Shown here in pieces: positions 10,568 through 19,010 of a stretch of DNA of 64,000 bases. The notes below the pieces were generated by a model. The model saw nothing but the letters and a program-made list of their open reading frames with translations. It was not told the DNA's origin and searched no databases. The translations under genes and the position numbers were made by a program. Source of the stretch: Acaryochloris sp. IP29b_bin.148 (GTDB taxonomy: Bacteria > Cyanobacteriota > Cyanobacteriia > Thermosynechococcales > Thermosynechococcaceae); contig NZ_JANQOY010000080.1 of assembly GCF_028285565.1 (NCBI RefSeq), positions 1 to 64,000 on the forward strand. Direction: 5' to 3'. Each line of letters begins with the position of its first letter. Position 1 is the stretch's first letter.

Positions 10568-10602
10568 TATTGCCGTATTAATTATAGTCGGCAATATTTT
10601 TT
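10568..10602 (+). terminator. candidate intrinsic terminator (orphan)
   Basis: tattgccg / cggcaata 8-bp stem, 13-nt loop, then TTTTT; no CDS immediately upstream on the + strand. Confidence 0.4.
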
Positions 10603-10951
10603 GCAACTTACTATTTTGTTTTGTCTATTTTTTAACCATTAATGCTTGATTAGTATTTTTCTCTTACCAGAAGTTTGTTGCTATTTTTGTCTGTTTTAGC
10701 GTCTAAGAAGTAGAACTTGTAAGATTTCCGCGATATCACTGAGGTGAGCCAGGAAGATTTTATATAGAGTGATGGTTGGGGATAGAAAAGCTTTGTAGCA
10801 ATATCTACCAGACCTGTGTTTGTCGATCGGTGCTTGGGAGCAACTGAGGCGAACATTGGGCTCAGTCAAGGGACAGTTTTTGTTGGATCTTGGCGGGCTT
10901 TCGCTTGGCCAATTTTGACGCCACAAACCTCTATGTTATATCGCCATTTCA

Positions 10952-11557
10952 GTGATCAATTTTGTTGAAGTTGCGTCCATCCTAAGGATCAAGAAGAGAG
11001 TTTATCCCATGCGTCGAAACACCCTATCTTTTGTATTTTATAATCGCCTGATTCGGTATCAACACACAGCAAATCTAAATGCTGGTATGTCATTAATTGA
11101 AATTTTGGTTGTGGTTGCATTGACAGCAATGTTGGCTGCATTTGCAGCCCCAGCCATCACCTTTGGTACCAATCCACTGAGAGATACATCGAATCGGATG
11201 GCCGCCAATTTCAAGTTAGCAAGGGCCAAAGCGATGGCAAAGACCGCTGCCTATCGGATTCGCCCCCTATCCGTTGGTCAAGTCGTTATCGAGCATGCTA
11301 ATAACTGCAACGAAACCACCTGGACCACAGCCTCAGAATTTGTAACAGAGGATCTGACCTTCGATACACCGACCGAAGTGATTTCAGCACAGGTAGATGG
11401 TTCGGGTGTAGCTAATACGGGCTGGAATGTGTGCTTTAACAGTAGAGGCCGAGCGAATCAAACATTAGAACTGACCTTCCAAGATACAAATACCAATCAA
11501 CAACGAACCTTAGAGATTTTTGTGGGGGGAAATGTTGACCTTAGTGAGATTAGTTGA
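10952..11557 (+). CDS. GspH/FimT-like minor pseudopilin
   Basis: NAG|MSLIEILVVVALTAMLAAFAAPAI. ATG at 11009 (MRRNTL) is an alternative start. Confidence 0.8.
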   Translation: MINFVEVASILRIKKRVYPMRRNTLSFVFYNRLIRYQHTANLNAGMSLIEILVVVALTAMLAAFAAPAITFGTNPLRDTSNRMAANFKLARAKAMAKTAAYRIRPLSVGQVVIEHANNCNETTWTTASEFVTEDLTFDTPTEVISAQVDGSGVANTGWNVCFNSRGRANQTLELTFQDTNTNQQRTLEIFVGGNVDLSEIS

Positions 11558-11585
11558 CACAGGTACAGAGAAAAACTCATGAATT

Positions 11586-12071
11586 GTGAAACAGGTTAAC
11601 GTTATGAGCACTAGAGCTAACAGTAAGATTTACAACCATCTTTTAGGTAGGGTACAGCCTAAGAAGAAAAGCGAACAAGGACTCACTTTAGTTGAAGCAG
11701 TAGTCTCTATATTGATCTTTTTTATTGCCCTAGCTGGTATTGTTCCCATCTCTCTAAACTATTCTCTGGCTGCTATTAGAAATGAGCAACGAACTGGGGC
11801 AATTGCCATGTCCCAACAGATTTTGGACGAATTGCGTCAAGTTGATGCTTCCACTTTGCCGGATGGTAATACGACTTTAACAACGTTGCCTTCTGGAGAA
11901 TCATTAACTGATGTTCCATTGATGGGTAAAGAATACAGCTCCCAAATTACTTACTGTCAAACTTCTAGTGCTAGTTACTGTGATGCAAATTCAAGACATA
12001 TCAAAATCGAGGTGCTTAGGGATGGTCAATCAATTTATGAAGTTGAGACTGTCTACACGAAGTTCGAATAA
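11586..12071 (+). CDS. PilV-like (HpsB-like) minor pseudopilin
   Basis: EQG|LTLVEAVVSILIFFIALAGIVPI; overlaps the start of the next gene. Confidence 0.8.
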   Translation: MKQVNVMSTRANSKIYNHLLGRVQPKKKSEQGLTLVEAVVSILIFFIALAGIVPISLNYSLAAIRNEQRTGAIAMSQQILDELRQVDASTLPDGNTTLTTLPSGESLTDVPLMGKEYSSQITYCQTSSASYCDANSRHIKIEVLRDGQSIYEVETVYTKFE

Positions 12072-13062
12072 GGGATTCACCTTAGTTGAGCTGCTGGTAA
12101 CTACGCTGATCTCATCGATTATTTTGGGAGCATCGTTGTCTCTGATTGTTGACCAACGTAAACAGTTTGTCACCGATCAAAATCGGACCCAAGCTAGTCA
12201 GAACCTAAGAACGGGTATGGACTTAGTTGGGACTGATGTGAAATTAGCAGGCGAGCGCTTAGAAGAGGATTTTGAGCAACCTGCTGTGGTGTTGATTGAT
12301 GAGAGCCATAGCAATAACACATCAGATGCAGATGAACTGGTGGTACAGCGAAAACTCATCCCGGAAAAACTAGGTGTTTGCGCAGATGTAGCAGCTGGTG
12401 CTTCTAGCATCACAGTATCCATTGCTTCAGGCTCCGATCTATGTACTTTTTCTAGTAATGAAACACCGACAGCGGATGAATATACAGATCTGCTCAATAT
12501 TTTCCGAGACTACCGTTGTGAGGAGGATGGAACTGCAGGCTGTGCAAGAACGACAGCCCCGGGAGCAGGGAATTGTGATGATGAATGCACTTGGGCTTAT
12601 ATTTATAATCCCAATACTAACTCGGGTGAATTCTTTCAGTATGCCTTTGAAGATGTAGATAGTACCGATCCTGAATTGAACCGCATTTATCTGGGGGGCT
12701 CTTCAACCTTAGCCTCAAATTACCCCGCTGCTGACAACCCAGAAATTTATCTGCTAGAGGAACGGGAGTACAGATTGAATGGTGAGGTCCTTGAGCTGGT
12801 CATTAATCGTCAAAATAGTGAACCACTGCGCTTGATTAATGAAGTCCAAGACTTTGAAGTAACCGTTCAAGCGTCGGGGGCATCTAATTCTTCCTTTAAC
12901 CCTGATGGTGTGCCCACCACAGCGCTTAATTGGCGTGACATTGAGCATATCGAAGTGGAATTAAAAACCAATAACCCTGCTACATCTGATTTGATTGAAC
13001 TTTCAGAAGATAAGCGCACATTATCCTCCAAATTTTTCCCACGTAATATTATCTCCAAATAA
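12037..13062 (+). CDS. PilW-like (HpsC-like) minor pseudopilin
   Basis: Internal ATG at 12037 gives MKLRLSTRSSNKG|FTLVELLVTTLISSIILGASL, better than the 11968 ORF start. Confidence 0.8.
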   Translation: MKLRLSTRSSNKGFTLVELLVTTLISSIILGASLSLIVDQRKQFVTDQNRTQASQNLRTGMDLVGTDVKLAGERLEEDFEQPAVVLIDESHSNNTSDADELVVQRKLIPEKLGVCADVAAGASSITVSIASGSDLCTFSSNETPTADEYTDLLNIFRDYRCEEDGTAGCARTTAPGAGNCDDECTWAYIYNPNTNSGEFFQYAFEDVDSTDPELNRIYLGGSSTLASNYPAADNPEIYLLEEREYRLNGEVLELVINRQNSEPLRLINEVQDFEVTVQASGASNSSFNPDGVPTTALNWRDIEHIEVELKTNNPATSDLIELSEDKRTLSSKFFPRNIISK

Positions 13063-13071
13063 TTTGCAGCT

Positions 13072-15375
13072 ATGAAACGCCAGCCTAAATATTTCCAAAA
13101 GTCCTTATTCCATCTTTATCTGCGGTTGCAGCGACAACAGCAGGTGGAGGGAGGCTACAGTTTAGTGGTCACTGTTGCCATGCTGCTGATCCTATCTACG
13201 CTACTGATCAGTGCCGCCATCATTAGCAAGGTGGATACTGTGAGCACAACCGCTTCCGCCAAAAGTAATATTGGTTTCTATGCTGCTGAAGCAGGACTGA
13301 ATATACGGGCACAGGAAATTAGGAGAGAATTTGAGGGCTATAACCGTCCTTCCGGGACTTCACCTACTTCATGGCAAGACTGCGTGAATGGCACAACAGG
13401 TGCGCAAGGAACACTCGACTTTGGGTGTGATGAAGAACCTTTCCAGGGACAACAAGTCTGGACTTACGTTGAAGAATTTCCGAATAACCCAAGACCAACT
13501 ATCGTTGCCGATGGGCCTTTTGCAGGGCTATCGGCCCAGGAATATATTTATGATGTGGTATCCGTTGCCACTGACCGAGATACGCTTACTAATGAAACAT
13601 CACCGTCTACCATTTTGGGCATGAGATTCAAAAGCCGTTTAGTCCCACTGTTTCAGTTTGCGGCTTTTTATGAGCAAGATATGGATTTTGCCGTTCCGCC
13701 CAGTATGACTGTTAATGGTAGAGTCCATAGCAATAACGATTTATATTTGGATGCCAGTAGCAGCGGCACCTTCTCAATTAATGGCCAAGTCACTTCAGTT
13801 GGGAAGCTCTACCGGGGTGAAAAAATTGATGATGATTGCAGTGGTATTGTCCGAATCGATGATGGATCAGGTTATCGGACCTTAGGATGTAGTGGTAGCA
13901 GGCAAGAGTATACTCAAAGCGATGTTGAATCAGATTGGAATGGCAATATCAATGTTGGCATTGACAAATTAACTGTTCCAGAACCCGATCAGTTTGATGC
14001 ACAAGCTGGCAAACTTTATTGGGACAAAGCTGATTTGAGAGTAGCCCTTGTTTTAGACTCGGGTGGTGATCCAACTGGCATCGAGGTGCAAGACGTAGAT
14101 GGCTCTTCCAACAGCACAGCTACAACCGATTTACGGAGCTGTAGTGCTGATGGTGTTACCACAACATTGCAAAATGAAAACGGTAGTGATGCTAACTATG
14201 AAGCCAACGATACCCAAGTCAAAATAACGAACGGCACAGGGAGCCAGTTTAGCACTGGTGATGTTGTAGTTGTAGGTGATGATATTGACAGCAATGTTAT
14301 TACTTCTGTCACAACTGCAGGTAGCCCTGATCGACTCGATTTTAAGAGGCAGCTTGGACATAGCTATCAATCTGCTTTTCCGAGTGCTGGCGACACTGTT
14401 CGTAAAGCTGTTGTTTCCACTTCTGATACCTTCTATAACTATCGTGAAAAAGAGGGTAGCTCTGGTACAGAGCAAGGTAGATATATCCGCATGTTAGATA
14501 TCAACATGGAAGCCCTGTTCGACTGCGTACAGTCAGAAAGCTTGATGGGGTCTACCAATCTGGATGATGATACCGATGGTGGACTCGTTTGGTTCTTTAC
14601 AGTCAAAGGACCAGACTCTAATACAGATGTGACGGCTAGCGGTAGTCCCAACAACTATGGTGTTCGGATGTACAATGCTGGGACATTAGCATCTACAATA
14701 TCTGGAGCCCCTACCATTCAAGGGTTGACTGTGGTTTCCGATCAAGCTATTTACACTCGGGGCGACTATAACCGCTTCAACAAAAAACCGGCTGCCATAC
14801 TGGGTGATACGATTAATGTCCTTTCCGACGCCTGGAAAATGGACGATTCTAATGGTCGTATTTATAACCCTTTGACAAATATCCCTGGCCCCGAGGACAG
14901 TACTTCTTTTGATGTCATTGTAGGTGCTCTTCGCCAAGCAAGTTCAACTACGATTAATGCTGCCTTTTTGGCTGGGATTGATATTTCTGGCGGTGTGAAT
15001 CAAGGCGGGCAAGATGGTGGGTGGAGTTCTTCTGGTGGTGGATGGAACAACTATCCTCGTTTTCACGAAACATGGTCTGGGGCTACCTTAACTTATAGAG
15101 GGTCAATGGTGACTTTGGGATCACCTCGACGTGTGAATGGTAGCTTTTGTGGTAGTCAGTCCATTAACTCTAGTTGCAACATCTACACTCCTCCAACTCG
15201 TAACTGGGATTACGATACGGATTACGATAATGCTGCAAACTTACCTCCGTTAACCCCCCAAGCAGTTTATCTAGAGCAAGAGTTGTTCCAACGTGAATTT
15301 GATGTCTCTTTCTCAAATAGTGGAAAGCAATATATTGCAACCTTACCCACCATTCAGCCAAGCTTTACGTTTTAA
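13072..15375 (+). CDS. large PilX/HpsA-like protein (hormogonium polysaccharide HpsA / DUF4900 type)
   Basis: EGG|YSLVVTVAMLLILSTLLISAA...GFYAAEAGL N-terminus; SMTVNGRVHSNNDLYL motif; 767 aa. Confidence 0.7.
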   Translation: MKRQPKYFQKSLFHLYLRLQRQQQVEGGYSLVVTVAMLLILSTLLISAAIISKVDTVSTTASAKSNIGFYAAEAGLNIRAQEIRREFEGYNRPSGTSPTSWQDCVNGTTGAQGTLDFGCDEEPFQGQQVWTYVEEFPNNPRPTIVADGPFAGLSAQEYIYDVVSVATDRDTLTNETSPSTILGMRFKSRLVPLFQFAAFYEQDMDFAVPPSMTVNGRVHSNNDLYLDASSSGTFSINGQVTSVGKLYRGEKIDDDCSGIVRIDDGSGYRTLGCSGSRQEYTQSDVESDWNGNINVGIDKLTVPEPDQFDAQAGKLYWDKADLRVALVLDSGGDPTGIEVQDVDGSSNSTATTDLRSCSADGVTTTLQNENGSDANYEANDTQVKITNGTGSQFSTGDVVVVGDDIDSNVITSVTTAGSPDRLDFKRQLGHSYQSAFPSAGDTVRKAVVSTSDTFYNYREKEGSSGTEQGRYIRMLDINMEALFDCVQSESLMGSTNLDDDTDGGLVWFFTVKGPDSNTDVTASGSPNNYGVRMYNAGTLASTISGAPTIQGLTVVSDQAIYTRGDYNRFNKKPAAILGDTINVLSDAWKMDDSNGRIYNPLTNIPGPEDSTSFDVIVGALRQASSTTINAAFLAGIDISGGVNQGGQDGGWSSSGGGWNNYPRFHETWSGATLTYRGSMVTLGSPRRVNGSFCGSQSINSSCNIYTPPTRNWDYDTDYDNAANLPPLTPQAVYLEQELFQREFDVSFSNSGKQYIATLPTIQPSFTF

Positions 15376-15420
15376 GTATTGCTAATAAGAAGTTCAACTG
15401 GAATTCCTGAATAAACTAGG

Positions 15421-15458
15421 AAGCGAGAGTTAGAGATAAATCTAGCTCTTGCTTTTTT
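15421..15458 (+). terminator. intrinsic terminator of the 10952-15375 operon
   Basis: AGCGAGAGTTAGA-GATAAA-TCTAGCTCTTGCT, 13-bp stem with two G-T pairs, then a T6 run, 46 bp after the stop. Confidence 0.85.
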
Positions 15459-16657
15459 ATGATTGGCATGACTAAAACTATATAAAGATTAGGATAACTT
15501 GTTTATCAAACGAGTTGAGCTTGTAAATATCCTGCTGACAGTCGTCTAGTTTTTAGTAAATTCATAGGAGTCAAAACTCTAGACAGTTAATACTAATTCC
15601 TCATGAGAATGTTTTTTTATCTCGATGAATTGACAAATTTTCAATGTTTTTGAAAACCTATATAGGTCATTTATATGGGAAATTCATATTAGTAAAAAAT
15701 CTATAATATTTACAGTGCACTCAGCTTGTAAATTTTTAATTTAACTGAAATTAGATTTTACACAAGCATTAGTCGAAATATTTCATCAACGCAGGATCTA
15801 AACTGAAGATCCATAGAAAAGAAAGGCTCGGAGTATTGATCAAAAAACTATTCTTTTGTCAAAATCACATTAATAATGTAAGTTGATAGTTAGTTAAGCT
15901 TGACTTAAATATATATATTTTTCCTCTTTAAGAACCGATCATATAAAACAAAAAATGTGCGAGATCGAGTTGGTTCTAATGCTGAAAACTAGCTAAGAGA
16001 ACTCTCTTATACAAATTTCGTATAGAGTATAAACTACTTGATCTACTGAATTAACGGGTTTGAAGTGCCTTTACAGATTAATACAGGTCATCTTACTGAG
16101 TAATGTTGATTTAGAAGCTGAGTTTGATAGTAGTAAACCTAAATGTTTTAACTCTGCAATCTAGCTGAGATACAACAAACTTTTCGACCGAATTATGGGC
16201 CTCTATCCTACTATAGGCATAATGGTAAAGCCATTGACTATAGGATTTAGCAAGAATAGTAACGTAGACCAATATACATTGGCAACTTAGGAACATATCG
16301 CCGTTGCAATTCAGTATTTTAACTTCAGAAATCTTGACTAGTCTTACTTTCAGATATCAAGTTTTCGATTCCAAACTTTATGCATCTGCAAAGATGACAT
16401 GCTCCCCGGCAACTTCAGCCAGCCTGCTGTCTGATCTGCATAAATCTTTTCACCTGTGCAAGCTAAGTATCTATTTAATTAGCATCTGAATCAGGAATAT
16501 TTGAGTTTCAATTCTTACTAGTATACAGACATAATTTTGCTACTTCAAGTAGCAGAACCGACATGTAGATAGGCTCTCTTCATTATTTTTTTATGAATTC
16601 CTTATGTCTGCTATATAATTAAAAGCTGCATATGCTTTTAGTCCAATTTTTACATAA

Positions 16658-16706
16658 CAAAGAATCGATGAAGTACTTGTAGATAAAAGTCTTCATCGAT
16701 TCTTTG
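16658..16706. terminator. long perfect hairpin downstream of the 16795 (minus) gene; possible terminator
   Basis: caaagaatcgatgaag / cttcatcgattctttg, perfect 16-bp inverted repeat, 17-nt loop. Confidence 0.5.
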
Positions 16707-16794
16707 GCTATGCCCTTTGTCTAGAGAGGCCGAAGCCACTTAGCGAATAGGCTTGAGAAAGTTTTGGAGATTTTGAGAGAGCTTATCTTAGGAA

Positions 16795-17781
16795 TTACCT
16801 AACGAACTGAGTTAACCAATTGTAGAAGTTACCATAGTGATTGTAGCTGTTGCTACTGCTGTTGTTATTAGGGTTGCTATTGCTGCTGCAGTTGGTCCTA
16901 TGGCCGCCATAGTTACTGCAGTTGTTGCCACTATTGTTGCTATTTCGGTTATTTCCGTTATTTCGGTTATTTCGGTTATTTCGGTTATTTCGGTTATTTC
17001 GGTTATTTCGGTTATTTCGGTTATTTCGGTTATTTCCGTTATTTCGGTTATTTCGGTTATTTCGGTTATTTCGGTTATTTCCGTTACTTTGGTTGTTTCC
17101 GCTACTTTGGGTGCTGTTTGAAGATGTTGTCGAAGTTGTAGGCGTTGTCGAAGTTGTAGGCGTTGTCGAAGTTGTAGGCGTTGTCGAAGTTGTGGGTGTT
17201 GTAGGTGCTGTTGCACTGGCAATAGTAGTTGTACCCAAAGAAGTATCTACGCCCATGGCAATTGTACCCCCTCTAAAAATTTCAACCTCTGCTTGCTTAT
17301 TACTATTTGCTAGCGTGAGTTTAAGATTTTTATTAGCACTTCCTCGGCTATCAAAACAAACACTCCAATCAGCATTATGGGAACCACTATTTTCAGTTGC
17401 TTCTGTGATTGATACCCCATCATTAAGGGTTAAATCTTCACCAACGAAACTTGATGCTGTTGTCCAATCCCCAGACGCTGCATTACAAGAATTTGCCTTT
17501 TCAATAATCATCTCAGTGCTTGAGCTAGAGATAGGTTTGACACGATAGGCAGCGGTTTGAAACATCGCCTTAGAACGAGCCATTTTTAAATTTGCTGACA
17601 CACGAGAGGCAGAATCTCGAACAGAATTTTGTCCAAATGAGGCGATAGTTGGGAAAGAGATAGCAGCTAAAAAACCCGTGATAGCAACGACCGTCATGAC
17701 CTCAAGCATACTAATGCCTGCTTCATTGTTAGAGAGAGCAATACGAGAATAGGTTTTATGGAGATAGGTGTGGTGGTTCAT
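16795..17781 (-). CDS. GspH/FimT-like pseudopilin with Thr/Pro/Ser then Asn-Asn-Arg low-complexity C-terminal tail
   Basis: EAG|ISMLEVMTVVAITGFLAAISFPTIASFG; tail TTSTTPTTS... then (NNR/NNG)n. Confidence 0.85.
   Translation of the reverse strand: MNHHTYLHKTYSRIALSNNEAGISMLEVMTVVAITGFLAAISFPTIASFGQNSVRDSASRVSANLKMARSKAMFQTAAYRVKPISSSSTEMIIEKANSCNAASGDWTTASSFVGEDLTLNDGVSITEATENSGSHNADWSVCFDSRGSANKNLKLTLANSNKQAEVEIFRGGTIAMGVDTSLGTTTIASATAPTTPTTSTTPTTSTTPTTSTTPTTSTTSSNSTQSSGNNQSNGNNRNNRNNRNNRNNGNNRNNRNNRNNRNNRNNRNNRNNRNNGNNRNSNNSGNNCSNYGGHRTNCSSNSNPNNNSSSNSYNHYGNFYNWLTQFVR
16944..17087 (-). repeat. 9-bp coding minisatellite, 16 units (ttcggttat on + strand; NNR/NNG on - strand)
   Basis: Read directly: head-to-tail 9-mers with sparse ttccgtta(t/c) variants; 144 bp. 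Confidence 0.95.
17126..17197 (-). repeat. 18-bp tandem repeat, 4 units (gttgtcgaagttgtaggc), encoding TPTTST
   Basis: Read directly; last unit has two substitutions. Confidence 0.9.
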
Positions 17782-17947
17782 GACGGTTAATCAATAGTTA
17801 ATTACAAAACTTGCAGGTAGTTCTATATAAATTATTGACAGATATCTGGTGCAATCTTACATTTTTTGCAAAATTATTTTTCAGTATAAAAAAGGATGCC
17901 AACCTTAAAAAAATATGATGGATATCCATTTGAAATTTATGAATTTC

Positions 17948-18003
17948 TGTCTAACTTATGTATATGAATAGATTATTTTTTGTCTAACTTATGTATATGA
18001 ATA
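17948..18003. repeat. 23-bp direct repeat, two copies with a 33-bp period
   Basis: tgtctaacttatgtatatgaata at 17948-17970 and 17981-18003. Confidence 0.9.
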
Positions 18004-18168
18004 AACTTCTCTCCTCAGCGTATTGCCAAGCTAGCTTGTATTTTTCAGCCCTAAAGGGCTGGTATAAGAATGTAGGTATCAAGAAACATTCCAGCATGGT
18101 TGCGATCACCCCTCTAGCAAAAAAAACAACTTATTTGCATTAATGCTCACTATCCCTACGATTCAGCC

Positions 18169-18301
18169 CAGGGCTGTTTCAAGTTCGCCAGAGCTAATTC
18201 AAAAGTGCTGAAAATTCGTTAGTCGCAAAAGTACTTGTGAAGATCGATGTACGCAAGAATAGTAGCTCCAGATTTTCTCTCAGGAATTTGAAACAGCCCT
18301 G
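18169..18301. mobile_element. MITE-like element, about 133 bp, non-coding
   Basis: Perfect 14-bp TIRs CAGGGCTGTTTCAA / TTGAAACAGCCCTG flanked by perfect 11-bp direct repeats ACGATTCAGCC at 18158-18168 and 18302-18312. Confidence 0.75.
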
Positions 18302-18465
18302 ACGATTCAGCCCAACTTCTCCTTGTAAAGGGGAACAGATAAAGTAAAACCATAGCAGAGGGTGAGTTTCAGGGAAACCTAGACCCACCCTCCGCTTCAT
18401 CCGTTCCACACGGCTCCCCAACCAACACAATCCCCTCCCAAAAGGGGATAGGTGTAGGAATCATA

Positions 18466-18571
18466 TATAGCGGTTCTTTCTCAAGTGAGGTAGAGCGTGG
18501 CAACTGCAATGAATATATAGCAAAGGTTCTAAGACCCTTTACTGTATTTCATCTGTCTGGGAACCGCTATA
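18466..18571. mobile_element. second MITE-like element, about 106 bp
   Basis: Terminal 11-bp inverted repeats tatagcggttc / gaaccgctata; TA at both outer ends, compatible with IS630/Tc1-type TA duplication. Confidence 0.5.
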
Positions 18572-18669
18572 GTCTCAAAGATAATCTGTTCAGGGAAAGA
18601 GAATAGCTGCTCACTTTATCCCCTATCAACCTCATCTAATAAGAACTAGCCCGTCAACTGCGACAACAT

Positions 18670-18969
18670 ATGCCCCCCAGTGAAGTCATTTTGTGGCAGC
18701 ATCGGAAACAAAAACAAATGGGTGGCTACGACTTTGATCGGCAACGACCCATTGACGCTTACATCGTAGACTTTTACTGCAAATTTCTGATGTTGGCGAT
18801 AGAAATCGATGGTAGCAGCCATGACAACCCAACAGCCCAGCAGAACGATCACCTCCGTCAAGCCCGGCTCGAATCTCTAGGCATCAGATTCCTCAGATTT
18901 CGTGAAGCGCAAGTGTACCACCAAGCACCAACCGTCATCCAAACCTGGATAACCCATCATCCCCTTTGA
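18670..18969 (+). CDS. DUF559 (VSR-like) protein, possibly N-terminally truncated
   Basis: RQRPIDAYIVDFYCKFLMLAIEIDGSSHDN and GIRFLRF motifs. Confidence 0.75.
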   Translation: MPPSEVILWQHRKQKQMGGYDFDRQRPIDAYIVDFYCKFLMLAIEIDGSSHDNPTAQQNDHLRQARLESLGIRFLRFREAQVYHQAPTVIQTWITHHPL

Positions 18970-19010
18970 TACATCCCCTCCCAGAAGGGGCGAAGTGGGT
19001 TCAAGACCGA

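Noticed and set aside
10650-10926. Minus-strand ORFs of 68 and 76 aa (e.g. WRQNWPSESPPRSNKNCPLTEPNVRLS)
   Set aside because: Compositionally like spurious or decayed repeat ORFs. They overlap each other in different frames and have no recognisable domain.
16812-17548. Three overlapping long ORFs (+ and - strand) made of ITE, SVI and RLF repeats
   Set aside because: They are alternative-frame readings of the 9-bp repeat, which has a stop in only one of six frames. The pseudopilin frame is the only one joined to a recognisable domain.
18046-18061. cagccctaaagggctg small palindrome
   Set aside because: 7-bp stem with 2-nt loop and no T-run; shares only cagccct with the nearby MITE end, too short to call a related element.
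18194-18430. 78-aa minus ORF
   Set aside because: Lies across the MITE and its flank; chance ORF.
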